The notes under the pieces are model-generated. The model ran no database searches, was not told where the DNA came from, and was given only the letters and a program-made list of their open reading frames with translations. A DNA stretch of 48,416 bases from positions 1 through 48,416 of the forward strand of contig JAUVYR010000004.1 in the NCBI GenBank assembly GCA_030602985.1. Direction: 5' to 3'. This document shows, piece by piece, positions 28,308 to 37,772 of this stretch. The stretch is from Burkholderiales bacterium (GTDB taxonomy: Bacteria > Pseudomonadota > Gammaproteobacteria > Burkholderiales > Burkholderiaceae_C). Position 1 is the first letter of the stretch, and every line of letters begins with the position of its first letter. The position numbers and the translations under genes are program-made.

Positions 28308-28631
28308 ATGCTGGCCGACACCACCATCGATCTCGACGACATGCGGGCCGCCGCCGATGCCGCCTGCCGCCTGATGAAGGCGCTTTCCAACCCCGACCGT
28401 CTGCTGCTGCTGTGCCAATTGAGCCAGGGGGAGTTGCGCGTGGGGGAACTGGAGGAGCGCCTGCACATCATGCAGCCGACGCTGTCACAACAGCTGGCCG
28501 TGTTGCGCGACGAGGGCCTGGTGGCCACCCGCCGCGAAGGCAAGCACATCCATTACCGCGTGGCCAGCCCGCAGGCGCTGGCCTTGCTGGGTGTGCTTTA
28601 TCAACAGTTCTGTCCCATCATCAAGGAGTAA
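28308..28631 (+). CDS. bigR: ArsR-family sulfide/persulfide-responsive repressor (BigR/SqrR type)
   Basis: A 107-residue winged-helix repressor. The recognition region is LHIMQPTLSQQLAVLRDEGL and the wing is VATRREGKHIHYRV. Cys36 (LLLLCQLS) and Cys102 (YQQFCPI) are at the places of the two conserved cysteines of BigR and SqrR, which form a disulfide or polysulfide bridge and release DNA when persulfide appears. A third Cys, C20, is not part of that pair. There is no ArsR-type ELCVC metal site. AAGGAG precedes the ATG. It probably represses both the divergent hydrolase and its own operon through the palindrome. Confidence 0.88.
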   Translation: MLADTTIDLDDMRAAADAACRLMKALSNPDRLLLLCQLSQGELRVGELEERLHIMQPTLSQQLAVLRDEGLVATRREGKHIHYRVASPQALALLGVLYQQFCPIIKE

Positions 28632-28635
28632 GCTC

Positions 28636-29067
28636 ATGTCCATCGACTGGACCCATTTCACGCCCTGGACTTCACTGGCCGGTGGCATTCTGCTGGGCAT
28701 CGCCTCGGCCATGTTCATTCTGCTCAACGGCCGCATTCTGGGCATCAGTGGCATCGTCGGCGGGCTGCTGCGCCCGCGTTCGGGCGATATAGGCTGGCGC
28801 CTGGCCTTTGTGCTGGGCATGCTGGTGGCCCCCACCTTGTATTTCCTGATCGCGGGGCCCACGACCGTGCGTATCGATGCGGGCTGGCTGACCCTGGTCG
28901 TGGCCGGGTTGCTGGTCGGCGCTGGCACCCGCTATGCCTCGGGCTGCACCAGCGGTCACGGCGTCTGTGGCTTGTCAAGGCTGTCGCCCCGCTCCCTCGC
29001 TGCCACGCTGGCCTTCATGGCGGCGGGTTTCGCGACCGTTTACCTGGTTCGCCACGTACTGGCCTGA
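28636..29067 (+). CDS. YeeE/YedE family half-transporter (PmpA-like)
   Basis: A 143-residue inner-membrane protein with four hydrophobic segments. The YeeE/YedE signature GAGTRYASGCTSGHGVCGLS contains two cysteines, thought to relay thiosulfate or persulfide sulfur in this family. It starts four bases after the regulator stop with GGAG in front. The following gene is its usual partner, so the two probably form one transporter. The start at MSIDWTHF was chosen because the ribosome site lies just before it; the open frame itself extends 15 codons upstream. Confidence 0.88.
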   Translation: MSIDWTHFTPWTSLAGGILLGIASAMFILLNGRILGISGIVGGLLRPRSGDIGWRLAFVLGMLVAPTLYFLIAGPTTVRIDAGWLTLVVAGLLVGAGTRYASGCTSGHGVCGLSRLSPRSLAATLAFMAAGFATVYLVRHVLA

Positions 29068-29086
29068 TCACATAGGAAGTCTGACC

Positions 29087-29515
29087 ATGCAACGTCTTTC
29101 TGAATTTCTCGTAGGTCTGATCTTCGGCATCGGCCTGATCCTCTCAGGCATGACCGATCCCGGCAAGGTGATCGGCTTTCTGGATCTGTTCGGCAACTGG
29201 GATCCTTCCCTGGCCTTTGTCATGGGAGGCGCCATTCTGGTGGGCGTGTTCGCTTTTGCCGTGGCCAAGAAACGTACCACCAGCCTGCTGGGTGGGGCCA
29301 TGCAGTTGCCCACCGCCCGCCACGTGGACAAGCGCCTGATCATCGGGAGCCTGGCCTTTGGCGCTGGCTGGGGCCTGGCCGGCTTTTGCCCCGGCCCGGC
29401 GCTGGTTTCCCTGGGGGCTGGAGAAGTCAAGGCGGCCGTGTTCGTGCTGGCCATGCTGATCGGCATGCTGGCCTTTGAAGTGGCTGAACGCCTGAAAGCA
29501 CCGGCCTCGAAATAA
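29087..29515 (+). CDS. DUF6691/YeeE-like partner half-transporter (PmpB-like)
   Basis: A 142-residue membrane protein with hydrophobic helices at about 7-22, 42-60, 86-104 and 112-132. The conserved motif AGFCPGPALVSLGAG contains the single signature Cys, and GMTDPGKVIGFLDLFGNWDP is the N-terminal family block. AGGAAG at 29074-29079 precedes the start. Pairs of these half-length YeeE proteins are typical of BigR operons. Confidence 0.87.
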   Translation: MQRLSEFLVGLIFGIGLILSGMTDPGKVIGFLDLFGNWDPSLAFVMGGAILVGVFAFAVAKKRTTSLLGGAMQLPTARHVDKRLIIGSLAFGAGWGLAGFCPGPALVSLGAGEVKAAVFVLAMLIGMLAFEVAERLKAPASK

Positions 29516-29539
29516 GCAGGCCCCCCAACGGACACCGCC

Positions 29540-31204
29540 ATGAAGAACCCACCCCGCTGGCTGCCAACCTGGCTCAGCAGCTACCAACGCGGTCAATTGT
29601 CCGGCGACCTGACCGCCGGCCTGATCGTGACGGTGATGCTGATCCCGCAAAGTCTGGCCTACGCCATGCTCGCGGGTCTGCCGCCAGAAGTGGGGCTGTA
29701 CGCCAGCATCCTGCCCTTGCTGGCCTACGCAGCCCTGGGCTCCAGCATGACATTGGCGGTGGGCCCGGTGGCGGTGGCCTCGCTGATGACCGCCAGCGCA
29801 CTGCAACCGCTGGCCACACCGGGCTCACCGGAATACGTGGCGCTGGCCATTGCGCTGGCCCTGCTGTCGGGCGTGATGCTGCTGGTTTTCGGGTTTCTGC
29901 GCCTGGGGTTTCTGGCACAGCTGCTCAGCCATCCGGTGATCAGCGGCTTCATCACAGGCTCGGCGCTGCTGATCGCCATCGGACAGACCCGGCACCTGCT
30001 GGGCCTGCCTGCGGGTGGTGATCATGCCATCGGCCAGGTCTGGCACCTATTGACTCACCTGCCTCAGGTGGAATGGGTCACCGCCTCGATTGGCCTGGGG
30101 GCCGTCGCGCTGCTGCTGCTGATGCGCCGGCTGCTGGGGACCCACCTGCTGGGCAAACTCGCTCCGATGGCCGTCGTGATTCTGGGTACGGTGGCGGTGG
30201 CCTTCTGGCAGCTGGATCAAAGCGCGGGGGTGCGTATCGTGGGCGAAGTGCCGGCCGGCCTGCCCATGCTCGGCCTCAGCCTGCCGGGCTGGAACGCCAC
30301 CCTGGCCCTGCTGCTGCCCGCCTTGCTGATCTCGCTGGTGGGCTTTGTGGAAAGTGTGTCAGTGGCGCAGTCGCTCGCACTGAAGCGCCGCCAGCGCATC
30401 GAACCCAACAAGGAACTGCTGGGCTTGGGCGCGGCCAACGTGGCGAGCGCCTTGTCTGGGGGCTACCCGGTCACGGGTGGATTTGCCCGTTCGGTGGTGA
30501 ACTTCGCCGCCGGGGCACAGACCCCGCTGGCGGGCGTGATTTCCGCCGCCTTCATGGCCGGGGTACTGCTGGGGCTGACGGGCTGGTTCCACTACCTGCC
30601 GCATGCGGTGCTGGCGGCCACCATCGTGGTCGCGGTGCTGCAACTGGTGGACTTCCAGACCCTGCGTCAGGCCTGGCGCTATGACCGCGCAGATGCCCTG
30701 GCTTTTGCAGCCACCGCCGCCGGTGTGCTGCTCCTGGGCGTGGAAGCCGGCATTCTGGCGGGTGTCGCCTTGTCTCTGGGTGTGCTGGTCTGGCGCAGCA
30801 GCCGGCCCCATATCGCGGTCATCGGCCGGGTGCCAGGCACGGAACACTTTCGCAACGTGCTGCGCCATCAGGTGGAAACCCGCCCTGGCCTGCTGGCACT
30901 GCGGGTAGACGAAAACCTGTTCTTTGCCAACGCTGCGCTGGTGGAACAGCACATCGAAGGCCTGCTGGCAGCCGACCCCTCCTCACGTCGGGTGCTGTTG
31001 GTGTGCTCGGGCGTGAACCAGATCGACACCACCGCGCTGGACATACTGACCGAGCTGGAACATCGGCTGGCAGAACAGGGCATACGGCTGGAACTGGCCG
31101 AAGTCAAAGGGCCTGTGATGGATCGCTTGCAACGTGCGCCACTAGGCGAACGTTTGGAAGGGCGTGTCTACTTGAGCACACACGCCGCTTTTCTCGCCGA
31201 TTAA
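29540..31204 (+). CDS. SulP-family anion transporter with STAS domain
   Basis: A 554-residue secondary transporter of the SLC26/SulP family. The N-terminus shows LSGDLTAGLIVTVMLIPQSLAYAMLAGL and GLYASILPLLAYAALGSS, the family signature, followed by about 12 helices. A C-terminal STAS domain (about 435-550) carries VCSGVNQIDTTALDIL. Substrates in the family include sulfate, bicarbonate and organic anions. Its place as the last gene of a persulfide-oxidation cassette suggests sulfite or sulfate movement, which is inference. It follows the half-transporters by 24 bases. Its TAA overlaps the nuoN TAA on the other strand. Confidence 0.9.
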   Translation: MKNPPRWLPTWLSSYQRGQLSGDLTAGLIVTVMLIPQSLAYAMLAGLPPEVGLYASILPLLAYAALGSSMTLAVGPVAVASLMTASALQPLATPGSPEYVALAIALALLSGVMLLVFGFLRLGFLAQLLSHPVISGFITGSALLIAIGQTRHLLGLPAGGDHAIGQVWHLLTHLPQVEWVTASIGLGAVALLLLMRRLLGTHLLGKLAPMAVVILGTVAVAFWQLDQSAGVRIVGEVPAGLPMLGLSLPGWNATLALLLPALLISLVGFVESVSVAQSLALKRRQRIEPNKELLGLGAANVASALSGGYPVTGGFARSVVNFAAGAQTPLAGVISAAFMAGVLLGLTGWFHYLPHAVLAATIVVAVLQLVDFQTLRQAWRYDRADALAFAATAAGVLLLGVEAGILAGVALSLGVLVWRSSRPHIAVIGRVPGTEHFRNVLRHQVETRPGLLALRVDENLFFANAALVEQHIEGLLAADPSSRRVLLVCSGVNQIDTTALDILTELEHRLAEQGIRLELAEVKGPVMDRLQRAPLGERLEGRVYLSTHAAFLAD

Positions 31205-32688
31205 ATCAATATCGAGGCAACGGCTTGGGCGCAGAGAGCGATCAGCCCACCCGGAATCAGGCCCAGAATCAGCACCAGCGCACCGTTCACGGACAGAACA
31301 GTGCGAACTTCCATGGATGCCGAGATGGGCTCATTGTGCGCCGGCGCATCGAAGTACATGATCTTGACGACACGCAGGTAGTAGAAGGCGCCGATCAGAG
31401 ACATCATGACCGCATAGACGGCAAGCCAGACGTAAACACTGCCCTCGATGGATAGCAAAGCCTGAAGCACGGACAGCTTGGCATAGAAGCCCACCAACGG
31501 AGGAATACCCGCCAGGGAAAACATGCAAGCGGCCATGATGCCCGCATACAGGGGGCTGCGCTGGTTCAATCCGGCCAGATCGTTGATGTCATCAGACTCA
31601 AAACCCTCGCGGCTGAGCAGCATCAGGACACCGAAAACCGCCAGCGTGGTCAACACATAAGAGACCACATAGAACATGGCGGCACTGTAGGCATTGGTCA
31701 TGTTGGCCGTGTCGCCACCCAGCCCGATGCCTGCCACCAATGCCAGCAGCATGAAACCCATCTGAGCAATGGTGGAGAATGCCAGCATCCGTTTGATGTT
31801 GGTCTGCGCCACAGCGGCCAGGTTACCGATCAGCAAGGACACCACCGCCAGAACAGCGAGCATCTGCTGCCAGTCGAAAGCCAGAGGAGCCAAGCCCTCT
31901 ACCAGCAGACGTATGACGATGGCGAAGGCGGCCAGTTTAGGTGCCGAGCCGATGAACAGGGTGATGGCTGTCGGTGCACCGTGATAGACGTCCGGCACCC
32001 ACATGTGGAAAGGAACCACGCCCAGCTTGAACGCCAGACCCGCCACCACGAACACCACGCCCAATACCAGCACTTGAGGCTGGTCAACGCCCGCCGCAAT
32101 GACCTGGCTGACGGTCTGGATGTCCAGCGAACCCGTGGCGCCGTAGACCATCGACAGACCGTACAGCAAGAAACCACTGGCCATGGCACCGAGCACAAAA
32201 TACTTCATGGCTGCTTCGGTGGCCTTGAGGTCATCACGCCGCAAAGCGACCAGCGCATAGCTGGACAGGGTGAGCAATTCCAGACCGAGGTAGATGATCA
32301 GGAAATTGTGGCCCGAAATCATCACGAACATGCCCAGGAGGGCAAACATCGACAACGTGAACAACTCGCCGCCCCTGAGCATGCCACGCGCACCCGCGTA
32401 GTGACGACTGTAGATCAACGTCACCATCATGGCGATGGCCGCAAAGGTCTTGAGCCAGTTACCCATGGGGTCGCTGACATACATGCCGCCAAACCCACTC
32501 AGGATCTCACCGGTACTGGCCATGTAAGCGGTCAGGGCCGCCACGACCGCCAGGGTCAAGAGGGTGAGTCGATGGGTGGCGTCGCGCATGGGCGAGGTGA
32601 CGAAAAGATCATAGATCGCAATCGCACACGCCATACCCAGCAACAGCAGTTCGGGGGTGACCGTGGCCCAGCTGATACTGTCAATCAT
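31201..32688 (-). CDS. nuoN: NADH-quinone oxidoreductase subunit N
   Basis: One of three antiporter-like proton-pumping subunits of complex I. It has 495 residues and about 14 helices. The conserved broken-helix region GVVPFHMWVPDVYHGAPTAI and the lysine in SAPKLAAFAI are present. It is the last gene of the nuo operon, 32 bases after nuoM. Its stop overlaps that of the SulP gene on the opposite strand, so no terminator space remains between them. Confidence 0.97.
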   Translation of the reverse strand: MIDSISWATVTPELLLLGMACAIAIYDLFVTSPMRDATHRLTLLTLAVVAALTAYMASTGEILSGFGGMYVSDPMGNWLKTFAAIAMMVTLIYSRHYAGARGMLRGGELFTLSMFALLGMFVMISGHNFLIIYLGLELLTLSSYALVALRRDDLKATEAAMKYFVLGAMASGFLLYGLSMVYGATGSLDIQTVSQVIAAGVDQPQVLVLGVVFVVAGLAFKLGVVPFHMWVPDVYHGAPTAITLFIGSAPKLAAFAIVIRLLVEGLAPLAFDWQQMLAVLAVVSLLIGNLAAVAQTNIKRMLAFSTIAQMGFMLLALVAGIGLGGDTANMTNAYSAAMFYVVSYVLTTLAVFGVLMLLSREGFESDDINDLAGLNQRSPLYAGIMAACMFSLAGIPPLVGFYAKLSVLQALLSIEGSVYVWLAVYAVMMSLIGAFYYLRVVKIMYFDAPAHNEPISASMEVRTVLSVNGALVLILGLIPGGLIALCAQAVASILI

Positions 32689-32720
32689 CTTGTAGCTCTT
32701 TCAAATCCGGTTGGAATGGT

Positions 32721-34196
32721 TCAGGGCAGCTTGGAAACGGCCACATGCTGCAGCAGTTCGACCACGGAAGGCATCATCACGTCGGTGAAGGGCTTGGGAT
32801 AGACACCCATGAACAACACCATGAAAGCCAGGACAACCATGACCAGGCATTCGCGAGGATTGATGTCGAGCAAGGCCTTGACGTTGGCATTCCCCACGGG
32901 ACCGAGGTAGACACGCTTGAACATCACCAGCGAATACGAGGCACCCAGGATCAACGCAGCAGCAGCGGCCATACCGATCCAGAAGTTGGCCTGGACGGCG
33001 CCCAGGATGACCATCCACTCCCCCACAAATCCAGCCGTCCCTGGCAAACCGGCGTTCGCCATGGTGAACAGCAAGGCAAACGCAGCAAACTTGGGCATCG
33101 TATTGACCACACCGCCGTAGTCAGCGATTTCGCGCGAATGCATGCGGTCGTACAGGACCCCGATACCCAGGAACATGGCGGCCGATACAAAGCCGTGCGC
33201 GATCATCTGCACAATCGCACCCGCCACAGCCAGTTCATTGAACAGGAAGAAACCCAGGGTCACAAAGCCCATGTGTGCCACTGAGGAATACGCGACCAGT
33301 TTCTTCATGTCCTGCTGAACCAGCGCGACCAGACCGACATAAATCACGGCAACCAGCGACAGGCCGATCATGAGGCCGGCCCATTGCATGGATGCGTCGG
33401 GTAGGATGGGCAGCGAGAAGCGCAGGAAGCCATAGGCACCCAGCTTCAGCATGATGGCCGCCAGCACAGCTGAGCCACCGGTGGGTGCTTCCACGTGCAC
33501 ATCGGGCAGCCAGGTGTGCACCGGCCACATGGGCACCTTGACGGCGAAGGCCGCAAAGAAAGCGAAGAACAGCAGCGTCTGTGCGGTACTGCCCAGCGGC
33601 AACTGATGCCAGGTGGCCAGATCAAAACTGCCCCCGGACACGTTGTACAGGTAGATCAGCGCGATCAGCATCAACAGCGAGCCGAGCAACGTGTACAGGA
33701 AGAACTTGAAAGCGGCGTAAATCTTGTTCGGTCCGCCCCAGATACCGATGATCAGATACATCGGGATCAGGGTGGCTTCGAAGAAGATGTAGAACAGCAA
33801 GGCGTCTGCGGACGCAAAAACGCCGATCATCAGACCTGACAGAATCAGGAAAGCGCCCATGTACTGGTTGACACGCTCAGTGATGGATTCCCAACTCGCA
33901 ATGACAACAATCACGGTGATGAAAGCCGTCAGCAAGACCAGCCACAGCGAAATACCGTCCACGGCCAGGTGATAGTGGACGTTGAAACGCTCGATCCAGA
34001 CGAACTTTTCAACGAACTGCATCGACGCAGAGCCGACTTCAAACCCAGTGTAAAGCGGGATGGTGACGGCCAACCCCAGCAAGGCGCCGATCAGGGCGAC
34101 CCAACGCACGAGATGGACGTGCTCTTCCCGATTGATCGCGAGCAAGGCGACACCGAAGAGGATCGGTGTCCAGATCGCTAGGCTCAGCAAACCCAT
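32721..34196 (-). CDS. nuoM: NADH-quinone oxidoreductase subunit M
   Basis: Antiporter-like membrane subunit of complex I with 491 residues. Family blocks include the TM5 glutamate region FFEATLIPMYLIIGIWGG, the channel region PMWPVHTWLPDVHVEAP with TGGSAVLAAIMLKLGAYG, and YSSVAHMGFVTLG. It sits between nuoL (13 bases upstream) and nuoN, in the usual order. Confidence 0.97.
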   Translation of the reverse strand: MGLLSLAIWTPILFGVALLAINREEHVHLVRWVALIGALLGLAVTIPLYTGFEVGSASMQFVEKFVWIERFNVHYHLAVDGISLWLVLLTAFITVIVVIASWESITERVNQYMGAFLILSGLMIGVFASADALLFYIFFEATLIPMYLIIGIWGGPNKIYAAFKFFLYTLLGSLLMLIALIYLYNVSGGSFDLATWHQLPLGSTAQTLLFFAFFAAFAVKVPMWPVHTWLPDVHVEAPTGGSAVLAAIMLKLGAYGFLRFSLPILPDASMQWAGLMIGLSLVAVIYVGLVALVQQDMKKLVAYSSVAHMGFVTLGFFLFNELAVAGAIVQMIAHGFVSAAMFLGIGVLYDRMHSREIADYGGVVNTMPKFAAFALLFTMANAGLPGTAGFVGEWMVILGAVQANFWIGMAAAAALILGASYSLVMFKRVYLGPVGNANVKALLDINPRECLVMVVLAFMVLFMGVYPKPFTDVMMPSVVELLQHVAVSKLP

Positions 34197-34209
34197 GTTG
34201 TTGTTCTCC

Positions 34210-36243
34210 TTATTTGGCGAGCCAGACGAAGTAAGTCATGAAAGCCAGCAGCCCCACGATCATCACGAACGCATAGTGGTAGAGGTAGCCTGTCTGGACA
34301 CGGCGCACGACGGCGGAAATCGCACCGACGAGCTTCCAGCTCAGGTTCACGACAGCACCTTCGATCAGCCCACGGTCCCCGCCCTTCCAAAGCCCAGTCC
34401 CCAGTGCGCGAGCGCCTTTGGCGATGATGTTCTCGTTGATCCAGTCCATGTAGTACTTGTTTTCCAGCACCACCACCGCCACGCGGAACTTCCGGGCAAT
34501 GGCCGCAGGCAATGCGGGGTTGACCATGTACATATACCAGGCCGTCAAGGTGCCCGCAGCAGCCAGATAGAGCGGCGGCGTGAAGAAGGCATGGGCCACC
34601 ATGCCAAGCGGGCTGCTGAAGATGGCGGCAAATTCCGCCATGGCCGGGTGGGCTTCGGTGTTGACGGTGATCGCGTCGGCAAGGAAGTCACCAAACACCA
34701 TGGGACCAATCGTCATGTAACCGATGATGACCGACGGCACAGCCAGCAGCAGCAACGGCACTGTGACCACCCACGGTGACTCATGCGGTTTGCCGTCGCC
34801 ATGGTCATCATGGTGATGATCATCGTGATGGGCATCCGGGTTCTGGTCATACCGTTCCTTGCCATGGAAAACCAGGAAATAGAGACGGAAAGAATAGAAG
34901 GCCGTGACAAAGACGCCCATCAGCAGCGCCACGTAAGCAATGCCAGAAGCGGGCAGATTGCTGAAGTGCACCGTTTCGATGATGCTGTCTTTGGAATAGA
35001 AGCCAGACAGGAATGGCGTACCGATAAGCGCCAGGGTCCCGATCAGGAACGTGATCCACGTGATGGGCATGTACTTGCGCAGCCCACCCATCCAGCGGAT
35101 GTCCTGGTTGTGATGCAAGCCCATGATCACCGAGCCAGCCGCCAGAAAGAGCAACGCCTTGAAGAACGCGTGGGTCATCAGGTGGAAGACGGCGACAGAG
35201 TAGGCAGAAGCGCCCAGTGCCACGGTCATGTAACCCAGCTGAGACAGCGTGGAGTACGCCACCACCCGCTTGATGTCGTTCTGGATGATGCCCATGAAGC
35301 CCATGAACAACGCCGTGATGGCACCAATCACCAGAATGAAATTGAGGGCAGCGTCCGACATCTCGTAGATCGGCGACATGCGCGCTACCATGAAGATGCC
35401 CGCGGTCACCATGGTCGCCGCGTGGATCAGGGCCGAAATCGGGGTCGGGCCTTCCATGGAATCAGGCAACCACACGTGCAGCGGGAACTGGGCCGACTTG
35501 CCCATGGCACCGATGAACAGACAGATGGCCACCACTGTAGCGAGCATGACGTCCTGTCCCATGATGTACCAGGGGAATTCGACGTTGGCGATCAGCTCGG
35601 GCGCTCTTTCGAAAATCTCGGTGTAGTTGAGGCTGCCGGTATAAGCCACGATCAGGCCGATACCCAGAATGAAACCAAAGTCGCCGACCCGGTTCACCAG
35701 GAACGCCTTCATGTTGGCAAAGATGGCTGTCGGCTTGTTGTACCAGAAGCCGATCAACAGGTAGGACACCAGACCCACCGCTTCCCAACCAAAGAACAGC
35801 TGCAGCAGGTTGTTGCTCATGACCAGCATGAGCATCGAGAACGTGAACAGAGAGATGTAGGCAAAGAAACGGTTGTATCCGGTGTCTTCCTCCATGTAGC
35901 CGATGGTGTAGATGTGCACCATGAGCGACACGAATGTCACGACGACCATCATCATGGCAGACAGACCGTCAATAAGGAAGCCGATCTCCATGCGGAGGCC
36001 GCCAATCACCATCCATTCATAGATGGTTTCATTGAAACGGGCTCCGTGCGCGGCCACAGCCCAGAGGGTCATCACAGAAATGATGAATGACACCAGAACG
36101 CCCAGAATCGCGATGGAGTGGCACAGACGGCGGCCAAACCAGTTGCCACCCAGCTTGGTCCCCAGGATGCCGGCGAGCGCCGACCCAACCAGCGGGGCGA
36201 GTGGCACCGCGAGCAGCGTGCTTGCAGATAGGGTTGTACTCAT
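34210..36243 (-). CDS. nuoL: NADH-quinone oxidoreductase subunit L
   Basis: The most distal antiporter-like subunit of complex I, 677 residues, with the long lateral amphipathic helix near the C-terminus. Visible blocks are FFGWEAVGLVSYLLIGFWYN, AQFPLHVWLPDSMEGPTPIS and YSTLSQLGYMTVALG. A His/Asp-rich cytosolic stretch (HHDDHHHDDHGDG, about residues 475-490) is a variable insertion seen in related NuoL proteins and could bind metal only incidentally. Confidence 0.97.
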   Translation of the reverse strand: MSTTLSASTLLAVPLAPLVGSALAGILGTKLGGNWFGRRLCHSIAILGVLVSFIISVMTLWAVAAHGARFNETIYEWMVIGGLRMEIGFLIDGLSAMMMVVVTFVSLMVHIYTIGYMEEDTGYNRFFAYISLFTFSMLMLVMSNNLLQLFFGWEAVGLVSYLLIGFWYNKPTAIFANMKAFLVNRVGDFGFILGIGLIVAYTGSLNYTEIFERAPELIANVEFPWYIMGQDVMLATVVAICLFIGAMGKSAQFPLHVWLPDSMEGPTPISALIHAATMVTAGIFMVARMSPIYEMSDAALNFILVIGAITALFMGFMGIIQNDIKRVVAYSTLSQLGYMTVALGASAYSVAVFHLMTHAFFKALLFLAAGSVIMGLHHNQDIRWMGGLRKYMPITWITFLIGTLALIGTPFLSGFYSKDSIIETVHFSNLPASGIAYVALLMGVFVTAFYSFRLYFLVFHGKERYDQNPDAHHDDHHHDDHGDGKPHESPWVVTVPLLLLAVPSVIIGYMTIGPMVFGDFLADAITVNTEAHPAMAEFAAIFSSPLGMVAHAFFTPPLYLAAAGTLTAWYMYMVNPALPAAIARKFRVAVVVLENKYYMDWINENIIAKGARALGTGLWKGGDRGLIEGAVVNLSWKLVGAISAVVRRVQTGYLYHYAFVMIVGLLAFMTYFVWLAK

Positions 36244-36270
36244 GCTTTTATCGTCGTTGGGCCCGGAGCC

Positions 36271-36582
36271 TTAGCCCTTGAGCGTATTGAGATCATCCAC
36301 ATTGATGGATGACTTGTTACGGAACAGCAGAATCAGGATGGCCAAGCCAATCGCTGCTTCGGCTGCGGCCACCGTCAGTATGAAGAAGACAAAAATCTGT
36401 CCTTGCAGATCACCCAGGTAGTAGGCAAACGCCACGAAATTGATGTTGACGGCCAGCAGCATCAGTTCAATGGCCATCAGAAGAACGATCAGGTTCTTGC
36501 GGTTCAGGAAAATGCCAACGACTGACAGCGCAAAGAGAATGGCGCCCAGCGAGAGGAAATGACCCAGCGTCAACGTGCTCAT
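36271..36582 (-). CDS. nuoK: NADH-quinone oxidoreductase subunit K
   Basis: Small membrane subunit (103 residues, three helices) beside the antiporter subunits. The conserved membrane glutamates are in [16 protein letters not shown] and [13 protein letters not shown]. Its start overlaps the nuoJ stop by four bases (36579-36582), implying coupled translation. Confidence 0.97.
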   Translation of the reverse strand: MSTLTLGHFLSLGAILFALSVVGIFLNRKNLIVLLMAIELMLLAVNINFVAFAYYLGDLQGQIFVFFILTVAAAEAAIGLAILILLFRNKSSINVDDLNTLKG

Positions 36583-37229
36583 GCTTTGCCCTCCTCCGAA
36601 GCGGCGGGCGCGGCCGACGGCTTGGGTGTGACCGGCATGGGAACCAACACCAATCGATCGGCGGCTTTCACGCGGACTTGCTGACCAGGATCGATGGCCT
36701 TGCTGTCCTTGCGCTGGCGCAGAGTCAGGGCAATGGCAGCGATCATGGCCACCAGCAGGATGACGGCTGCGATCTGGATGGGCAGCAGATAGTCGCTGTA
36801 CAGTAGCAGGCCCAGCTCATAGGTGTTGGAGTGATCTGGTGCGTGCATGGCCGAAGTCGATGCCAGCTCGTTGACGGTCATGGACGGGAAGCCGAACCAC
36901 AGGACCGTGATGAGCTGACCGGCAATCACCAGTCCCAGGACCAGAGCGACCGGAAAATGCTTCCAGAAACCCTTGCGCATCGCCTCGATATTGATGTCGG
37001 CCATCATGACCACGAACAGGAACAGCACCATCACAGCGCCGAGATAGACGAGAACCAGCGTGATCGCCAGGAACTCGGCCTTCAACAGCAGCCAGATGGC
37101 TGCCGCCTGTGAAAACGCCAGCATGAGGTACAAGACCGCATGAACCGGGTTACGAGCCGTGATGACTTTGAATGCTGAAAACAGCAAGACCGCCGAAAAG
37201 ACGTAAAAAAAACCCGCTTGGTAATCCAT
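36579..37229 (-). CDS. nuoJ: NADH-quinone oxidoreductase subunit J
   Basis: Membrane subunit with five helices and a hydrophilic tail, 216 residues. The conserved third-helix region [23 protein letters not shown] minus its ends is intact, including the pi-bulge segment [14 protein letters not shown]. The Ala/Pro-rich C-terminal 40 residues ([18 protein letters not shown]) are variable in the family. It is followed by nuoK with a four-base overlap. Confidence 0.96.
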   Translation of the reverse strand: MDYQAGFFYVFSAVLLFSAFKVITARNPVHAVLYLMLAFSQAAAIWLLLKAEFLAITLVLVYLGAVMVLFLFVVMMADINIEAMRKGFWKHFPVALVLGLVIAGQLITVLWFGFPSMTVNELASTSAMHAPDHSNTYELGLLLYSDYLLPIQIAAVILLVAMIAAIALTLRQRKDSKAIDPGQQVRVKAADRLVLVPMPVTPKPSAAPAASEEGKA

Positions 37230-37249
37230 GTTGTTCTCTGTTGGGCCTT

Positions 37250-37759
37250 TCAGCGGTAAGGGGCATCCGCTGCTTTGGCGGCTGCAATTTCTTTTTCGTA
37301 GCGATCCCCCACGGCCAGCAGCATGTCCTTGGTGAAGTAAAGGTCACCGCGCTTCTCGCCGTGGTATTCCAGAATGTGGGTTTCAACAATGGCATCGACC
37401 GGGCAGGCCTCTTCACAAAAACCGCAGAAGATGCATTTGGTCAGGTCGATGTCGTAACGGGTGGTCCGGCGAGTCCCGTCGTCACGGACAGCTGACTCGA
37501 TGGTGATGGCCATCGCGGGACACACAGCTTCGCAGAGTTTGCAAGCAATGCAGCGCTCTTCGCCGTTGTCGTAGCGGCGCTGTGCATGCAGCCCGCGAAA
37601 ACGAGGCGAAAGCGGTGTTTTCTCTTCAGGGAACTGGACGGTCACTTTGCGGCGCAGGGCATAACGACCCGTCAGAGCCATGCCTTTGACCAGTTCGAAC
37701 AGCAGAAAACTCTTGAAGAAATCTTTGATGGAGAAAGGCGCAACAGCGGAAGCAGACAT
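37250..37759 (-). CDS. nuoI: NADH-quinone oxidoreductase subunit I (two 4Fe-4S)
   Basis: Peripheral-arm ferredoxin-like subunit (169 residues) that carries clusters N6a and N6b and passes electrons toward N2. The two cluster motifs are [12 protein letters not shown] and [12 protein letters not shown]. The N-terminal [20 protein letters not shown] is typical of beta/alphaproteobacterial NuoI. It lies 13 bases after nuoH. Confidence 0.97.
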   Translation of the reverse strand: MSASAVAPFSIKDFFKSFLLFELVKGMALTGRYALRRKVTVQFPEEKTPLSPRFRGLHAQRRYDNGEERCIACKLCEAVCPAMAITIESAVRDDGTRRTTRYDIDLTKCIFCGFCEEACPVDAIVETHILEYHGEKRGDLYFTKDMLLAVGDRYEKEIAAAKAADAPYR

Positions 37760-37772
37760 GCCGGTACCCTCC

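Noticed and set aside
34800-34850. His/Asp-rich tract in NuoL as a novel metal-binding or CRISPR-like repeat
   Set aside because: It is a short in-frame codon repeat within a variable NuoL loop, not a spaced repeat array.
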